64,000 bases of DNA, from positions 164,097 to 228,096 of the forward strand of contig JACQDM010000005.1 of assembly GCA_016201045.1 (NCBI GenBank). The letters are read 5' to 3'. The first letter of the stretch is position 1, and each line of letters starts with the position of its first letter. Below the pieces are notes generated by a model. That model was not told the origin of the DNA, did no database searches, and saw only the letters and a program-made list of their open reading frames with translations. Shown piece by piece: positions 35,621 through 45,792 of the stretch. Position numbers and translations under genes: made by a program. Source of the stretch: Afipia sp. (lineage in GTDB: Bacteria; Pseudomonadota; Alphaproteobacteria; Rhizobiales; Xanthobacteraceae).

Positions 35621-35650
35621 TTATTAAGGTATCGGGCGGCGTTTCGTCAA
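35621..35650 (-). promoter_or_regulatory. Sigma-70-type promoter before rpsM
   Basis: On the reverse strand a -35 box TTGACG (35650-35645) is followed after 18 bases by TAATAA (35626-35621), or after 17 by TTAATA. This is the best housekeeping promoter seen in the adk-rpsM gap of 224 bp. It would let rpsM-rpsK-rpoA-rplQ be made apart from the upstream spc genes. Confidence 0.65.
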
Positions 35651-35704
35651 CCGCCAGATGGCCTTAGCAGGCATTTTCACGGCCATTTGGGCCGCTATTT
35701 TGGC

Positions 35705-36496
35705 CTATCGCCGGGACTTCTTGGACTTGCCCTTTTTGGCCTTCTTCTTGGACTTCTTGGACGCCTTTTTAGAGCCTTTGGAGGCCTTCCGGGCGGCCTT
35801 GGAAGCCTTTTTGGCCTTCTTTTTGGGCTTGGATTTGGTCTTCTTGGCTGACTTCTTGGCAGCCTTCGCAGAGCTCTTCTTGGCCTTCTTGGCGGGTTTC
35901 GCCGGAGAGGCACCGAGGGCAGAGAGCACCCGGTTAATGGCTTCGGTTACGTTGCCTATGGTCATCATCCCATCCACTGTAATGAGTTTTCGTTTTTCAG
36001 AATAATAGTGGACTAACGGCTCGGTCTGAGCGCGATAGCTCGCAAGACGCTTTGACAGTACTTCCGGGGTGTCGTCGGCCCGGACCGTTTCACCACGCGC
36101 ACGCATTTCCGCGACACGCTTCTCAACACGCTCCAACAGAGCACTCTCGTTGACACGCAACTCAACGACGGCATCGAGCTTGAGCTGCTTCTTCTTCAGC
36201 AACTCATCCAGCGCGCGAGCCTGAGGCACGGTGCGCGGAAACCCGTCGAGGATGAACCCCCTCTTCGCATCAGGCTGCTCGATCCGATCAGAGATGATTC
36301 CCACCACCACGTCATCAGGCACAAGCCCGCCTGAGGCCATAATATCTTTGGCTTTGAGGCCGATTGGAGTACCGGCGGCGACCGCCGCGCGCAGCATGTC
36401 GCCCGTGGAAAGCTGAACGATGCCGTGCTTTTCGACGAGTTTCTGCGCCTGTGTTCCCTTGCCCGCCCCCGGCGGCCCGAGAAGTATCAGCCTCAT
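35705..36496 (-). CDS. adk: Adenylate kinase with lysine-rich tail
   Basis: A 263-residue protein. Residues 1-195 are a short adenylate kinase: P-loop GPPGAGKGT at 8-16, STGDMLR at 30-36, GFPRT at 85-89. It has no zinc LID, and [10 protein letters not shown] stands in its place. It makes 2 ADP from ATP and AMP. From 197 to the stop comes a 67-residue tail with 32 Lys and 3 Arg mixed with Ala and Ser ([17 protein letters not shown]), like histone H1. The reading frame is continuous and there is no sign of a frameshift. The gene starts one base inside the secY stop. Confidence 0.95.
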   Translation of the reverse strand: MRLILLGPPGAGKGTQAQKLVEKHGIVQLSTGDMLRAAVAAGTPIGLKAKDIMASGGLVPDDVVVGIISDRIEQPDAKRGFILDGFPRTVPQARALDELLKKKQLKLDAVVELRVNESALLERVEKRVAEMRARGETVRADDTPEVLSKRLASYRAQTEPLVHYYSEKRKLITVDGMMTIGNVTEAINRVLSALGASPAKPAKKAKKSSAKAAKKSAKKTKSKPKKKAKKASKAARKASKGSKKASKKSKKKAKKGKSKKSRR

Positions 36497-37824
36497 TATC
36501 GGCGACCCCGCAATTTCGATTTCCGGATCAGGCCTTCATATTGATGAGCCAGCAGATAGCCCTGCACCTGCGCCACCGTATCCATCGTGACGCTGACCAC
36601 GATCAGAAGGGACGTGCCGCCGAGATAGAACGGCACCGACGCATAGGAAATCAGGATTTCCGGGATCAGACAGACGATGGCGAGATAGATCGCGCCGATT
36701 ACGGTGATGCGTGAGAGCACATAATCGATGTATTCGGCGGTCCGTTCGCCCGGACGGATGCCCGGAATGAAGCCGCCGTGCTTCTTCAGATTGTCGGCCG
36801 TCTCGGTCGGGTTGAACACGATGGCCGTATAGAAGAACGCAAAGAACACGATCAGGCCGAGATAGAGCACGAGGAAGAGCGGGCGGCCGTGCGCAAGCTG
36901 CGTCGTAATCATCTGGAACCATTCCGGCCCCTTGCCCGCGTTGAAGCTCGCGATCGTCGTCGGCAACAGCAGAAGCGACGAAGCGAAAATCGGCGGTATG
37001 ACGCCCGACGTATTGAGCTTGAGCGGCAGATGCGAGGACTGGCCCTCGAACATCTTGTTGCCGACCTGACGCTTCGGATACTGGATCAAGAGGCGGCGCT
37101 GCGCGCGCTCGACGAACACGATCAGCGCGATCACGGCAACGACCATGACGATGATGACGAGAATCAGGAACGTCGACAGCGCGCCCTGGCGGCCAAGTTC
37201 GAGGGTGTTGGCGATGGCCGTCGGCAGTTCGGCAACGATGCCCGACATGATGATGAGCGATATGCCGTTGCCGATGCCGCGCGAAGTGATCTGCTCGCCG
37301 AGCCACATCAGGAACATGGTGCCGCCCACCAGCGTCACCGTCGTCGAAATGCGGAAGAACAGGCCCGGATCGGACACGACGTTGCCCGCGCCTTCAAGGC
37401 CGACGCCGATGCCGTAGGCCTGAAAGGCCGCGAGCACCACGGTGAGATAGCGGGTGTATTGATTGATGACCTTGCGGCCGGCCTCGCCCTCTTTCTTGAG
37501 GGCTTCGAGCTGCGGCGATACCGAGGTCAGAAGCTGCAGGATGATCGATGCCGAAATGTACGGCATGATGTTGAGCGCGAAGATCGCCATGCGGTGAATG
37601 CCGCCACCCGCGAACATGTTGAACATGCCAAGGATGCCGCCGGCCTGCGACTTGAAGACCTGTTCCCAGATGTTCGGATCGATGCCGGGCAGCGGAACGT
37701 AAGTGCCGAGGCGATAGACCAAAAGCGCGCCGAGCGTAAACCAGATCCGCTTCTTCAGCTCGTCCGCCTTGGCGAACGCCGAGAAGTTGAGGTTTGCCGC
37801 TAACTGTTCCGCTGCAGAGGCCAT
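36496..37824 (-). CDS. secY: Protein translocase subunit SecY
   Basis: A 442-residue polytopic membrane protein with ten helices. It shows the usual start ([25 protein letters not shown] amphipathic helix), the plug region [23 protein letters not shown] (described around residues 70-92) and the cytosolic loop with [10 protein letters not shown]. It forms the channel of the general secretion machine. Its stop overlaps the adk start by one base (TAATG). A 134-bp gap to rplO contains a hairpin. Confidence 0.97.
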   Translation of the reverse strand: MASAAEQLAANLNFSAFAKADELKKRIWFTLGALLVYRLGTYVPLPGIDPNIWEQVFKSQAGGILGMFNMFAGGGIHRMAIFALNIMPYISASIILQLLTSVSPQLEALKKEGEAGRKVINQYTRYLTVVLAAFQAYGIGVGLEGAGNVVSDPGLFFRISTTVTLVGGTMFLMWLGEQITSRGIGNGISLIIMSGIVAELPTAIANTLELGRQGALSTFLILVIIVMVVAVIALIVFVERAQRRLLIQYPKRQVGNKMFEGQSSHLPLKLNTSGVIPPIFASSLLLLPTTIASFNAGKGPEWFQMITTQLAHGRPLFLVLYLGLIVFFAFFYTAIVFNPTETADNLKKHGGFIPGIRPGERTAEYIDYVLSRITVIGAIYLAIVCLIPEILISYASVPFYLGGTSLLIVVSVTMDTVAQVQGYLLAHQYEGLIRKSKLRGRR

Positions 37825-37845
37825 CGTCGGGTCCTTTTGCTCGTC

Positions 37846-37868
37846 ACGGCCGGGAACGATCCGGCCGT
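37846..37868. repeat. Hairpin in the rplO-secY gap
   Basis: ACGGCCGG (37846-37853), GAACGAT, CCGGCCGT (37861-37868) is a perfect 8-bp inverted repeat about 20 bp before the secY ATG. No U-run follows on the reverse strand, so it is more likely an RNA processing or regulatory hairpin than a terminator. Confidence 0.6.
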
Positions 37869-37958
37869 TCGCGATTGAAACTTCAAGCGATCATATAAGA
37901 AGCGTCACCGCGGGTCCCGGTCACAAGGCAGTGTAATGCCGGCCGGATCGGCTGACGA

Positions 37959-38480
37959 CTACGAAGCCTTCTTCTTGCTGCGCTTCTTGGCGGCTGCCTT
38001 CTGCGCAGCTTCGTCCTTTGCAGGAGCGAGAATCTTCACAGAACCGCCCGCCTTCTGGACCGCTTCGACCGCAGACTTTGTTGCGCCATAGACCTCGACG
38101 TTGATCTTCGACTTGATCTCGCCGCGGCCAAGCAGACGCACGCCGCCTTTCGAGCGGCGCAGCAGGCCGGACTTTACCAGCGATTCGGCGTTGATCGTCG
38201 CGTTGCCGTCGAGCTTCTTGGCGTCGATGGCTTCCTGCAGACGGTCGAGATTCACTTCGGTGAGTTCGACGCGGAAAATGTTGTTGAAGCCGCGTTTGGG
38301 CAGGCGGCGATGCAGCGGCATCTGGCCGCCCTCGAAGCCCTTGATGCGCACGCCGGAACGCGCGGTCTGGCCCTTGCCGCCGCGGCCTGCCTGCTTGCCC
38401 TTGCCGGAGCCAATGCCACGGCCAACCCGCATGCGCTTCTTGCGCGAGCCGGGGTTGTCGGCGATCTCGTGGAGCTTCAT
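37959..38480 (-). CDS. rplO: 50S ribosomal protein L15
   Basis: A 173-residue L15 starting [22 protein letters not shown], with the Gly-rich [15 protein letters not shown] motif. A basic tail after residue 150 ([14 protein letters not shown]) is longer than in E. coli L15 (144). It assembles late in the 50S subunit around 23S domain II. It lies 11 bp after rpmD. Confidence 0.97.
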   Translation of the reverse strand: MKLHEIADNPGSRKKRMRVGRGIGSGKGKQAGRGGKGQTARSGVRIKGFEGGQMPLHRRLPKRGFNNIFRVELTEVNLDRLQEAIDAKKLDGNATINAESLVKSGLLRRSKGGVRLLGRGEIKSKINVEVYGATKSAVEAVQKAGGSVKILAPAKDEAAQKAAAKKRSKKKAS

Positions 38481-38491
38481 CGCTTGCTTCC

Positions 38492-38689
38492 TTACTTCTC
38501 GCCGACGACGCGGACGAGGTGTTTGACCCGGTTGATCATGCCGCGCGTCGCAGGCGAATCCTGCAGTTCGGCGACACGGCCGATCTTGTTGAGGTTGAGA
38601 CCGATCAGGGTCGCGCGCTGCGCGGCCACACGCCGGATCGGGCTGCCGGTCTGTTCGACCTTGATGGTTTTGCCGGACGCTTTGGCCAT
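38492..38689 (-). CDS. rpmD: 50S ribosomal protein L30
   Basis: A 65-residue L30. The start is ATG 38689 ([20 protein letters not shown]), which fits bacterial L30 with its ferredoxin-like fold and the end NRVKHLVRV. Five codons more upstream do not match the family. It sits between rpsE (27 bp) and rplO (11 bp) in the spc cluster. Confidence 0.97.
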   Translation of the reverse strand: MAKASGKTIKVEQTGSPIRRVAAQRATLIGLNLNKIGRVAELQDSPATRGMINRVKHLVRVVGEK

Positions 38690-38716
38690 TGTCTTAGACT
38701 CCAATCGGCGGGCGGA

Positions 38717-39286
38717 TTATTCCGCGACCGCTTCAGCGTCGCCGCCGACGCGGCGCGACTGCAAAGTGGACACTTTCAGGTTGCGGCGGTTGGCGACCGA
38801 ACGCGGCGAATCCTGATGCTTCAGCGCGTCGAAAGTCGCGCGAACCATGTTGTAGGGATTCGACGAGCCGATCGACTTGGCGACGACGTCGGCGATGCCG
38901 AGCGTTTCGAACACAGCGCGCATCGGGCCGCCGGCGATGATGCCGGTACCGGCTGGAGCCGCGCGCAGATAGACGCGGCCGGCGCCGTGACGGCCCGCAA
39001 CATCGTGATGCAGCGTGCGGCCGTCGCGCAGCGCAACGCGCGTCAGGTTGCGCTTGGCCGACTCGGTCGCCTTGCGGATCGCTTCCGGCACTTCGCGCGC
39101 CTTGCCGTGACCGAAACCGACCCGGCCCTTCTGATCGCCGATGACGACGAGAGCCGCAAAGCCGAAGCGTTTGCCGCCCTTCACCACCTTGGCGACGCGG
39201 TTGATATGGACGAGCTTGTCGACGAACTCGCTGTCGCGCTCTTCCCGATCTCGCCGCTGGCCGCCGCGTTCGCGTTCACCTGCCAT
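38717..39286 (-). CDS. rpsE: 30S ribosomal protein S5
   Basis: A 189-residue S5. ATG 39286 opens [20 protein letters not shown], and the in-frame TTG at 39295 is not needed. The double-stranded RNA-binding part contains [17 protein letters not shown] and [16 protein letters not shown], and the C-terminal part has [14 protein letters not shown]5 guards decoding fidelity with S4 and S12. It lies 45 bp after rplR. Confidence 0.98.
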   Translation of the reverse strand: MAGERERGGQRRDREERDSEFVDKLVHINRVAKVVKGGKRFGFAALVVIGDQKGRVGFGHGKAREVPEAIRKATESAKRNLTRVALRDGRTLHHDVAGRHGAGRVYLRAAPAGTGIIAGGPMRAVFETLGIADVVAKSIGSSNPYNMVRATFDALKHQDSPRSVANRRNLKVSTLQSRRVGGDAEAVAE

Positions 39287-39331
39287 GATATCCAATCCTT
39301 AAGAGGCGCCTGCCTCTATCCTCGTTGAAAC

Positions 39332-39694
39332 TTAGAAGCTCAATCCGCTTTCGCGAGCCGCCTCACCCAATGCCTTGACGCGGCCGTGGTAGAGATAGCC
39401 GCCACGGTCGAACACCACTTCCTTGACGCCGTTCTTCACCGCACGCTCCGCCAGCAATTTGCCGACGGCCTTCGCCGCATCGATGTTGGCGCCGGTCTTG
39501 CCGCCGTCGCGCATCGTCTTTTCCAGTGACGAGGCCGAGGCGAGCGTCGTGCCCTTCAGATCGTCGATGACCTGCGCGTAGATGTGCTTCGACGAGCGGA
39601 ACACCGACAGACGCGGACGGCCGTTGGCCGTGCGGCGCAGCGCAAGACGAACGCGCTGCTTGCGCCTTGCATTCGTAACCTTGAGTTTCGACAT
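39332..39694 (-). CDS. rplR: 50S ribosomal protein L18
   Basis: A 120-residue L18. The basic start ([20 protein letters not shown]) and the 5S-binding end ([20 protein letters not shown]) identify it. L18 binds 5S rRNA with L5 in the central protuberance. It is 10 bp downstream of rplF and in the standard order L6-L18-S5. Confidence 0.98.
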   Translation of the reverse strand: MSKLKVTNARRKQRVRLALRRTANGRPRLSVFRSSKHIYAQVIDDLKGTTLASASSLEKTMRDGGKTGANIDAAKAVGKLLAERAVKNGVKEVVFDRGGYLYHGRVKALGEAARESGLSF

Positions 39695-39704
39695 GACCGC
39701 TCCG

Positions 39705-40238
39705 TTACTTTTTCTTGCCTTCCTTGCGGAAGATAAATTCGCCTTCGTACTTCACGCCCTTGCCCTTGTAGGGCTCCGGCGGACGATAGCTGCGGATTTC
39801 CGCGGCGACCTGGCCGACCTGCTGGCCGTCATTGCCGACGATGGTGATTTCGGTCGGCTTCGGCACGGTGATCGTGATGCCTTGCGGGATCGGATAGATC
39901 ACGTCGTGGCTGTAGCCGAGCGACAACTGCAGGTTCTTGCCCTGCATCGCCGCGCGATAACCGACGCCGGTGATTTCCAGCTTCTTCTCGAAACCCTTGG
40001 TGACGCCTTCGACGAGGTTGGCGATCTGGGCGCGCGCGGTGCCGTACAGCGACATCGCACGCTTGGTCTCGAAGCGCGGCGCAACGGTGATTGTGCCGTC
40101 CTTCATCGCAACCGAAACGTCGTCATGCACGACGAACTGAAGGTTGCCCTTCGGCCCCTTCATCTTGACGGTCTGCCCTTCGACATTCGCGGTCACACCG
40201 GACGCGATCTTGACGGGGCGCTTTCCAACGCGTGACAT
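39705..40238 (-). CDS. rplF: 50S ribosomal protein L6
   Basis: A 177-residue L6 with two similar domains. It has the start [15 protein letters not shown] and the C-terminal block [20 protein letters not shown], which binds 23S H97 near the factor-binding site. The length is normal. It lies 14 bp after rpsH. Confidence 0.98.
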   Translation of the reverse strand: MSRVGKRPVKIASGVTANVEGQTVKMKGPKGNLQFVVHDDVSVAMKDGTITVAPRFETKRAMSLYGTARAQIANLVEGVTKGFEKKLEITGVGYRAAMQGKNLQLSLGYSHDVIYPIPQGITITVPKPTEITIVGNDGQQVGQVAAEIRSYRPPEPYKGKGVKYEGEFIFRKEGKKK

Positions 40239-40252
40239 TGCTGGTCCCTTCC

Positions 40253-40651
40253 TCAGAACACCGTGAAGAGAATTTCGCCGCCCACATTCGCGTCGCGCGC
40301 GTCGTGGTCAGCCATGATTCCCTTCGGCGTCGACAACACCGAAATACCGAGACCGTTCTTCACGCGCGGCAGGTTCCTCACCGAGGCGTACACGCGCCGT
40401 CCCGGCTTGGAGACCCGCTCGATTTCGCGGATGACCGGCTCGCCATCGAAATACTTCAGCTCGATTTCGAGTTCGCTCTGGCCGCTCTTGTGCTCAACCG
40501 CAGCGTAGCCGCGGATGTAGCCTTCGGCCTTGAGCACTTCGAGCACATTGGCGCGCATTTTCGAACCCGGCGTCGAAACCTTCGACTTCGAGCGCATCTG
40601 CGCGTTGCGGATGCGAGTGATGAGATCGCTGATCGGATCGTGCGTAGACAT
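40253..40651 (-). CDS. rpsH: 30S ribosomal protein S8
   Basis: A 132-residue S8 starting [19 protein letters not shown], with the C-terminal RNA-binding [19 protein letters not shown] segment that contacts 16S helix 21. In enteric bacteria S8 also represses the spc operon by binding the rplE leader. No such leader could be recognised here. It lies 10 bp after rpsN. Confidence 0.98.
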   Translation of the reverse strand: MSTHDPISDLITRIRNAQMRSKSKVSTPGSKMRANVLEVLKAEGYIRGYAAVEHKSGQSELEIELKYFDGEPVIREIERVSKPGRRVYASVRNLPRVKNGLGISVLSTPKGIMADHDARDANVGGEILFTVF

Positions 40652-40661
40652 GGCGACCCCC

Positions 40662-40967
40662 TTACCAGCTCGATTTCACAAGGCCCGGAATCAGGCCCTT
40701 GGAACCGTAGTCGCGGATCGCGATGCGGCTCATCTTCTGCTTGCGGTAGACCGAGCGCGAACGGCCCGAAATCTCGCAACGATTGCGGATGCGGGTTGCC
40801 GACGAATTGCGCGGCAACTCGGCGAGCTTGATGGTCGCCGCAAAACGCTCTTCCATCGGCTTCTTCTTGTCGGCGATGATCGCCTTCAATTTCGCACGTT
40901 TGGCAGCCGCGTTCTTCGTCATGCGCTGACGCCGGTTGTTCTTCTCGATCGAACTCTTCTTCGCCAT
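40662..40967 (-). CDS. rpsN: 30S ribosomal protein S14 (zinc-independent form)
   Basis: A 101-residue S14 of the long, zinc-free type. It has [20 protein letters not shown] at the start and [14 protein letters not shown] near the middle, with only one cysteine where zinc forms have four. The end [11 protein letters not shown] is the conserved 16S contact. It is 49 bp after rplE. Confidence 0.98.
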   Translation of the reverse strand: MAKKSSIEKNNRRQRMTKNAAAKRAKLKAIIADKKKPMEERFAATIKLAELPRNSSATRIRNRCEISGRSRSVYRKQKMSRIAIRDYGSKGLIPGLVKSSW

Positions 40968-41016
40968 CTAGGTCGTCTCCATACCTTTCCGCGTTTGAGA
41001 TGCTGAGTTCAGCAAC

Positions 41017-41574
41017 TCACTGCCGGAACGGAAAATTGAATGCGGTCAGCAGCGCGCGCGCTTCATCGTCGTTAGGCGCACTGGTGCAGATCGTGATGTC
41101 CATGCCCCAGGTCTCGCCCGACTTGTCGTAGTCGATTTCCGGGAACACGATGTGCTCCTTGAGGCCCAGCGAATAATTGCCGCGGCCGTCGAAGCTCTTC
41201 GGATTGAGGCCGCGGAAGTCGCGCACGCGGGGCAGCGCGATGTTCACGAGGCGGTCGACGAAATCGTACATCTTCGACTTGCGAAGCGTGACTTTCGCGC
41301 CGATGGCCTGGCCTTCGCGCAGCTTGAAGGTCGCGATCGCCTTGCGCGAATGCGTGACCTGCGGCTTCTGGCCGGCGATCAAAGCAAGATCGTTGGAAGC
41401 CAGCTCGACCTTCTTGCGGTCGTTGACGGCTTCGCCGATGCCCATGTTGAGCACGACCTTGATCAGCGCAGGAACCTGCATCGCGTTCTGATAACCGAAC
41501 TGCTCGGTCATCTTGGCGCGGATGTCCTTGTCGTACTGCGCGCGAAGGCGCGGAATGTATGCTGTCTCGGCCAT
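41017..41574 (-). CDS. rplE: 50S ribosomal protein L5
   Basis: A 185-residue L5. Blocks are [17 protein letters not shown] at the start, [20 protein letters not shown], and [10 protein letters not shown] near the end. It binds 5S rRNA and touches P-site tRNA. Its start overlaps the rplX stop by one base (TGATG), so the two are coupled. Confidence 0.98.
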   Translation of the reverse strand: MAETAYIPRLRAQYDKDIRAKMTEQFGYQNAMQVPALIKVVLNMGIGEAVNDRKKVELASNDLALIAGQKPQVTHSRKAIATFKLREGQAIGAKVTLRKSKMYDFVDRLVNIALPRVRDFRGLNPKSFDGRGNYSLGLKEHIVFPEIDYDKSGETWGMDITICTSAPNDDEARALLTAFNFPFRQ

Positions 41575-41882
41575 CAGATCTCAGCTCCCGAGCTCTTGGC
41601 GATGCGCACCTTGGTGCCATCCTTTTGAATCTTGAAGCCAATGCGCGTCCGCTTGCCGTCCTTGCCGACGTAAGCGAGGTTCGACAGATGGATCGGCGCC
41701 TCTTTCGAGATGATGCCGCCTTCCTGAGCCTGCGTCTGCTTCTGGTGGCGCTTGACCATGTTCACGCCGCGCACCAGCGCAACGCTGGCGGCCGGACGCA
41801 CTTCAAACACTTCGCCGGTGCGACCCTTGTCGCGGCCCGACAAAACGATGACCTTGTCGCCTTTGCGGATCTTGGCAGCCAT
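41574..41882 (-). CDS. rplX: 50S ribosomal protein L24
   Basis: A 102-residue L24. The KOW motif [19 protein letters not shown] is at 7-25, and [14 protein letters not shown] follows. L24 starts 50S assembly at the 5' domain of 23S rRNA. Its ATG at 41882 shares a base with the rplN stop (TAATG), and a longer open frame upstream is antisense-like and not used. Confidence 0.98.
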   Translation of the reverse strand: MAAKIRKGDKVIVLSGRDKGRTGEVFEVRPAASVALVRGVNMVKRHQKQTQAQEGGIISKEAPIHLSNLAYVGKDGKRTRIGFKIQKDGTKVRIAKSSGAEI

Positions 41883-42250
41883 TACAGCACCTCCGGCGCG
41901 AGCGAGATGATCTTCATGTGGTTCTTGGCGCGCAGTTCGCGCGGCACGGGCCCGAAGATACGGGTGCCGACCGGCTCTGCCTGGTTGTTGATCAGCACGG
42001 CCGCGTTGCGGTCGAAACGGATCACCGAACCGTCGGCGCGGCGGATGTCCTTGCGCACGCGAACGACGACCGCCTTCATGACGTCGCCCTTCTTCACTTT
42101 GCCGCGCGGAATGGCATCCTTGACGGACACGACAATGATGTCGCCCACGGTCGCGTAACGGCGCTTGGAGCCTCCAAGCACCTTGATACACATGACACGG
42201 CGCGCACCGGAATTATCGGCCACGTCGAGGTTGGTCTGCATCTGAATCAT
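41882..42250 (-). CDS. rplN: 50S ribosomal protein L14
   Basis: A 122-residue L14, [18 protein letters not shown] at the start and [19 protein letters not shown] at the end, equal in length to almost all bacterial L14. It sits beside L19 at bridge B8. It is the first gene of the spc set, 37 bp after rpsQ. Confidence 0.99.
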   Translation of the reverse strand: MIQMQTNLDVADNSGARRVMCIKVLGGSKRRYATVGDIIVVSVKDAIPRGKVKKGDVMKAVVVRVRKDIRRADGSVIRFDRNAAVLINNQAEPVGTRIFGPVPRELRAKNHMKIISLAPEVL

Positions 42251-42287
42251 TGATGCACCTCGTCCTCTTTCTTGCGCTTAACTGCGC

Positions 42288-42536
42288 TTAAGCTGTTTTT
42301 GCCTTCTCGCCCTGGACAACCGTCCAGCGCTTCAACTTCGATAGCGGTTTGCTTTCCTCGATCCGAACCGTATCGCCCGCCTTGAATTCGTTCTTCTCGT
42401 CGTGCGCGTGATAGTTCTTCGAACGTCGGATAGTCTTCTTGTAGATCGGATGGGTGAAGCGGCGGTCGACACGCACGACAACGGTCTTGTCCTGCTTGTC
42501 GCTGACGACGACGCCCTGAAGTGTACGTTTCGGCAT
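42288..42536 (-). CDS. rpsQ: 30S ribosomal protein S17
   Basis: An 82-residue OB-fold protein starting [20 protein letters not shown], with [19 protein letters not shown], the usual S17 RNA-binding loop. It helps early 30S body assembly. It lies 12 bp after rpmC at the end of the S10 set. Confidence 0.98.
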   Translation of the reverse strand: MPKRTLQGVVVSDKQDKTVVVRVDRRFTHPIYKKTIRRSKNYHAHDEKNEFKAGDTVRIEESKPLSKLKRWTVVQGEKAKTA

Positions 42537-42548
42537 CGAGCTAGCCCC

Positions 42549-42761
42549 TTACTTCTTTTTCTTGTCGTCGCGCTTCTGCGCGGCAACGGTCTTGATACGT
42601 GCAATATCGCGGCGCGCTTCGCGCAGGCGCGAGGTGTTCTCGAGCTGGCCGGTGGCGCGCTGGAAGCGCAGGTTGAAGCGCTCCTTCTTCAGGTTGAGGA
42701 CTGCCTCATCCATCTGGTCGGGGCTCATCGCGCGGATATCGTCGATCTTCATCTGGGCCAT
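42549..42761 (-). CDS. rpmC: 50S ribosomal protein L29
   Basis: A 70-residue three-helix protein. The start [20 protein letters not shown] and the block [18 protein letters not shown] are L29-typical. A short lysine end (RDDKKKK) follows. ATG 42761 is used because the frame upstream lies over rplP. L29 rims the exit tunnel and helps dock trigger factor and SRP. Confidence 0.97.
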   Translation of the reverse strand: MAQMKIDDIRAMSPDQMDEAVLNLKKERFNLRFQRATGQLENTSRLREARRDIARIKTVAAQKRDDKKKK

Positions 42762-42766
42762 TGTCG

Positions 42767-43180
42767 TTACTCCGCGATGCGCGCAACGAAGCGCGTCTTG
42801 ATCGGAAGTTTCGCGGCGGCAAGCGCAAGCGCTTCCTTCGCGGTCTGGGTGGTGACGCCGTCGATCTCGAAAATGAGACGGCCGGGCTTGACGCGGGCAA
42901 CCCACAATTCGGGCGTGCCCTTGCCGGAGCCCATGCGCACTTCGGCGGGTTTCTTCGACACCGGCAAATCCGGGAAAACGCGAATCCACACGCGGCCGGC
43001 ACGCTTCATGTGACGGGTCAGCGCGCGGCGCGCAGCTTCGATCTGGCGCGCGGTCAGGCGCTCAGGCGCCATCGCCTTCAGACCGAACTGGCCGAAAGAC
43101 AACGTCGCGCCCGACGAGGCGGTGCCGTGAATGCGGCCCTTATGCGCCTTGCGGAACTTTGTCTTCTTTGGTTGCATCAT
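42767..43180 (-). CDS. rplP: 50S ribosomal protein L16
   Basis: A 137-residue L16: [20 protein letters not shown] at the start, [20 protein letters not shown] and [19 protein letters not shown], which lies near the A-site tRNA elbow. Two ATGs stand in tandem at 43180 and 43177, and the second gives the usual M-Q-P start. It is 5 bp before rpmC. Confidence 0.98.
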   Translation of the reverse strand: MMQPKKTKFRKAHKGRIHGTASSGATLSFGQFGLKAMAPERLTARQIEAARRALTRHMKRAGRVWIRVFPDLPVSKKPAEVRMGSGKGTPELWVARVKPGRLIFEIDGVTTQTAKEALALAAAKLPIKTRFVARIAE

Positions 43181-43214
43181 GGCTTACGCCCTCAAACCTT
43201 CTTCAAAATTTCAA

Positions 43215-43916
43215 TCAAGCCGCGTCGCGTCGCGGCGGACGACCGCTGTCGCCTTCAGCCATACGCTTGTCCTGCGCCATCGGATCGTGCTCGAGGATCT
43301 CGCCCTTGAAGAGCCAGACCTTGACGCCGCAGGTGCCGAACGTCGTGAACGCGGTCGCAACGCCGTAGTCGACGTCGGCGCGCAGCGTGTGCAGAGGCAC
43401 GCGGCCTTCGCGATACCATTCCATGCGCGCGATTTCGGCGCCGCCGAGACGGCCCGAGCAGTTGATACGAATGCCCTGCGCGCCCAGACGCATCGCGGAC
43501 TGCACCGCGCGCTTCATGGCGCGGCGGAATGCAACGCGGCGTTCGAGCTGCTGCGCAATCGACTCTGCAACAAGCGTTGCGTCGAGTTCGGGCTTGCGAA
43601 TTTCGATGATGTTGATGACCACGTCGGAGTCGGTGATCTTCGAAACCATCTTCTTGAGCTTGTCGATGTCGGCGCCCTTCTTGCCGATCACAACGCCGGG
43701 ACGCGCGGAATGAACCGACACGCGGCACTTCTTGTGCGGACGCTCGATCACGATGCGCGCGACAGCGGCCTGCTTCAGTTCCTTCATCAGCATCTTGCGA
43801 ATTTCGATGTCCTCATGGAGGAGCTTCGCGTATTCGCTCTTGCCGGCGAACCAACGGGAATCCCAGGTCCGGTTGATGCCCAGACGCAGCCCGATTGGAT
43901 TGATCTTCTGACCCAT
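43215..43916 (-). CDS. rpsC: 30S ribosomal protein S3
   Basis: A 233-residue S3 with [20 protein letters not shown] at the start, the KH motif [14 protein letters not shown], and the C-terminal block [22 protein letters not shown]3 lines the mRNA entry and has helicase action together with S4 and S5. The tail ends in a basic, non-conserved stretch (RPPRRDAA). Gap to rplP is 34 bp. Confidence 0.98.
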   Translation of the reverse strand: MGQKINPIGLRLGINRTWDSRWFAGKSEYAKLLHEDIEIRKMLMKELKQAAVARIVIERPHKKCRVSVHSARPGVVIGKKGADIDKLKKMVSKITDSDVVINIIEIRKPELDATLVAESIAQQLERRVAFRRAMKRAVQSAMRLGAQGIRINCSGRLGGAEIARMEWYREGRVPLHTLRADVDYGVATAFTTFGTCGVKVWLFKGEILEHDPMAQDKRMAEGDSGRPPRRDAA

Positions 43917-43932
43917 CGTCTTCTCCCGCGCC

Positions 43933-44319
43933 TCAGGCGCTCGCCTCCGCCTCGACCTGACGAACGACGATCGTCAGTTGCGAGAACGGTTTGAATACTC
44001 GGCCGGACTTGCCGCGGCCGCGCGGTGCAAAACGCTTCATCACGATGCCGTTGCCGACATGCGCCTCGGAAACGACGAGCGCGTCGACATCGAGGTCGTG
44101 GTTGTTTTCGGCATTGGCGATCGCCGATTCCAGGCACTTCTTCACGTCGACCGCGATGCGCTTGCGCGAAAACTGCAGATCCGCTAGCGCAGCCGAAGCC
44201 TTCCGGCCGCGGATCATCTGCGCGACCAGGTTGAGCTTCTGCGGCGAGACGCGAAGCATGCGGGCGACGGCTTTCGCCTCGTTCTCCGAAAGAACTCTTT
44301 CGCGCTTTGGTTTGCTCAT
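43933..44319 (-). CDS. rplV: 50S ribosomal protein L22
   Basis: A 128-residue L22. The core has [20 protein letters not shown] and the hairpin [18 protein letters not shown], whose tip lines the exit tunnel and where macrolide-resistance changes fall. No change can be judged without a reference. The N-terminus carries a basic extension ([17 protein letters not shown]). It is 16 bp before rpsC. Confidence 0.97.
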   Translation of the reverse strand: MSKPKRERVLSENEAKAVARMLRVSPQKLNLVAQMIRGRKASAALADLQFSRKRIAVDVKKCLESAIANAENNHDLDVDALVVSEAHVGNGIVMKRFAPRGRGKSGRVFKPFSQLTIVVRQVEAEASA

Positions 44320-44356
44320 AACTTTAAGTCCTTAAACCCGTCTCAGGCTTTCTTGC

Positions 44357-44635
44357 TCAGGTCTTCTTGGCTTTCTTGTCGCCGGAATGGCCGTGGAAGG
44401 TCCGCGTCGGCGAGAACTCGCCGAACTTGTGACCGACCATTTCCTCGTTCACGGCGACCGGAACATGCTTCTGGCCGTTGTAAACGCCGAAGGTCAGACC
44501 CACGAACTGCGGCAGGATCGTCGAGCGGCGGCTCCAGATCTTGATGACGTCGTGACGGCCGGACGAACGCGCGGCATCTGCCTTCTTGAGCAGAGAGCCT
44601 TCGACGAACGGGCCTTTCCAGACTGAACGAACCAT
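44357..44635 (-). CDS. rpsS: 30S ribosomal protein S19
   Basis: A 92-residue S19 starting [20 protein letters not shown], with [20 protein letters not shown] and [20 protein letters not shown]. This is the standard length. It sits in the 30S head with S13. It is 12 bp after rplB and 37 bp before rplV. Confidence 0.99.
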   Translation of the reverse strand: MVRSVWKGPFVEGSLLKKADAARSSGRHDVIKIWSRRSTILPQFVGLTFGVYNGQKHVPVAVNEEMVGHKFGEFSPTRTFHGHSGDKKAKKT

Positions 44636-44647
44636 GTCCGGTGATCC

Positions 44648-45481
44648 TTACTTCTTCCGCTTGTGGCGGCTGATGAGAATGAACTTGTTGGTCGACTTGT
44701 TGGTGCGCGTCTTCTTGCCCTTCGTCGGCTTGCCCCACGGAGTGACAGGATGACGTCCGCCCGAAGTGCGGCCTTCGCCGCCGCCGTGCGGATGGTCGAT
44801 CGGGTTCATGACAACGCCGCGGTTGTGCGGGCGACGGCCCATCCAACGCTTGCGGCCTGCCTTGCCGATCGAGATGTTCATGTGATCCGGGTTCGACACC
44901 GCGCCGATGGTGCCCATGCAACGGCCGTGAACCAGACGCTGCTCGCCCGAGTTGAGACGGATGATGACGAAGTCATGGTCGCGGCCGACGATCTGTGCAT
45001 ACGTTCCAGCGGAACGCGCGATCTGACCGCCCTTGCCGATCTTCATCTCGACATTGTGGACGATGGTGCCGATCGGCATGTTGCCGAGCGGCATGACGTT
45101 GCCCGGCTTCACGTCGACGTAGTTGCCGGCAACGACCGTGTCGCCAACGGCCAGACGCTGCGGGGCCAGAATGTAAGCCTGCTCGCCGTCGGCATATTTG
45201 ATGAGCGCGATGAACGCGGTGCGGTTCGGATCGTATTCCAGACGCTCGACCTTGGCCGGCACATCGACCTTGGTGCGCTTGAAGTCGACGATGCGGTAGG
45301 CCTTCTTGTGGCCGCCGCCGCGGAAACGCACGGTGATGCGGCCGGTGTTGCCACGACCGCCGTTCGAGTTCTTGCCCTCGGTGAGCGCCTTGACCGGCTT
45401 GCCCTTATAAAGAGCGGAGCGATCGACCATCACCAGCTGGCGCTGGCCGGGCGTCGTCGGGTTGAATGTTTTCAATGCCAT
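44648..45481 (-). CDS. rplB: 50S ribosomal protein L2
   Basis: A 277-residue L2. Key parts are [14 protein letters not shown] at the start, the zinc-free SH3/OB core, and the highly conserved [18 protein letters not shown] with the histidine near the peptidyl-transferase centre, then the end [13 protein letters not shown]. It is needed for subunit joining. It is 11 bp after rplW. Confidence 0.99.
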   Translation of the reverse strand: MALKTFNPTTPGQRQLVMVDRSALYKGKPVKALTEGKNSNGGRGNTGRITVRFRGGGHKKAYRIVDFKRTKVDVPAKVERLEYDPNRTAFIALIKYADGEQAYILAPQRLAVGDTVVAGNYVDVKPGNVMPLGNMPIGTIVHNVEMKIGKGGQIARSAGTYAQIVGRDHDFVIIRLNSGEQRLVHGRCMGTIGAVSNPDHMNISIGKAGRKRWMGRRPHNRGVVMNPIDHPHGGGEGRTSGGRHPVTPWGKPTKGKKTRTNKSTNKFILISRHKRKK

Positions 45482-45492
45482 CGTCGTTCGCC

Positions 45493-45792
45493 TTACAGCC
45501 CGGTGGTCACGTCGATGCTCTGACCCTCGACGAGGGTCACGATCGCGCGTTTTGTGTCCGACTGAGAACCGAACTGGCCGCGGAAGACTTTCACCTTCCC
45601 CTTGCGGACAATCGTGTTGACGCTCTTCACCTTGACGTCGAACAGCTTCTCAATCGCGTCCTTGATCTGCGGCTTGGTCGCCTTGGCGGCGACCTTGAAC
45701 ACAACCTTGTTGTGCTCGGAGGCCATCGTCGCCTTTTCGGTCACGACCGGCGCAATGATGATGTCGTAATGACGCGCATCCATGGTCTTCAT
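45493..45792 (-). CDS. rplW: 50S ribosomal protein L23
   Basis: A 99-residue L23 with [36 protein letters not shown] and [16 protein letters not shown]. It is the docking site of trigger factor and SRP at the tunnel exit. ATG 45792 overlaps the rplD stop by four bases (ATGA), and a second ATG at 45783 would also serve. Confidence 0.98.
   Translation of the reverse strand: MKTMDARHYDIIIAPVVTEKATMASEHNKVVFKVAAKATKPQIKDAIEKLFDVKVKSVNTIVRKGKVKVFRGQFGSQSDTKRAIVTLVEGQSIDVTTGL

Noticed and set aside
35481..36496. Missing infA and rpmJ between secY and rpsM
   Set aside because: This arrangement (secY-adk-rpsM) is normal in alphaproteobacteria, so it is not a deletion.
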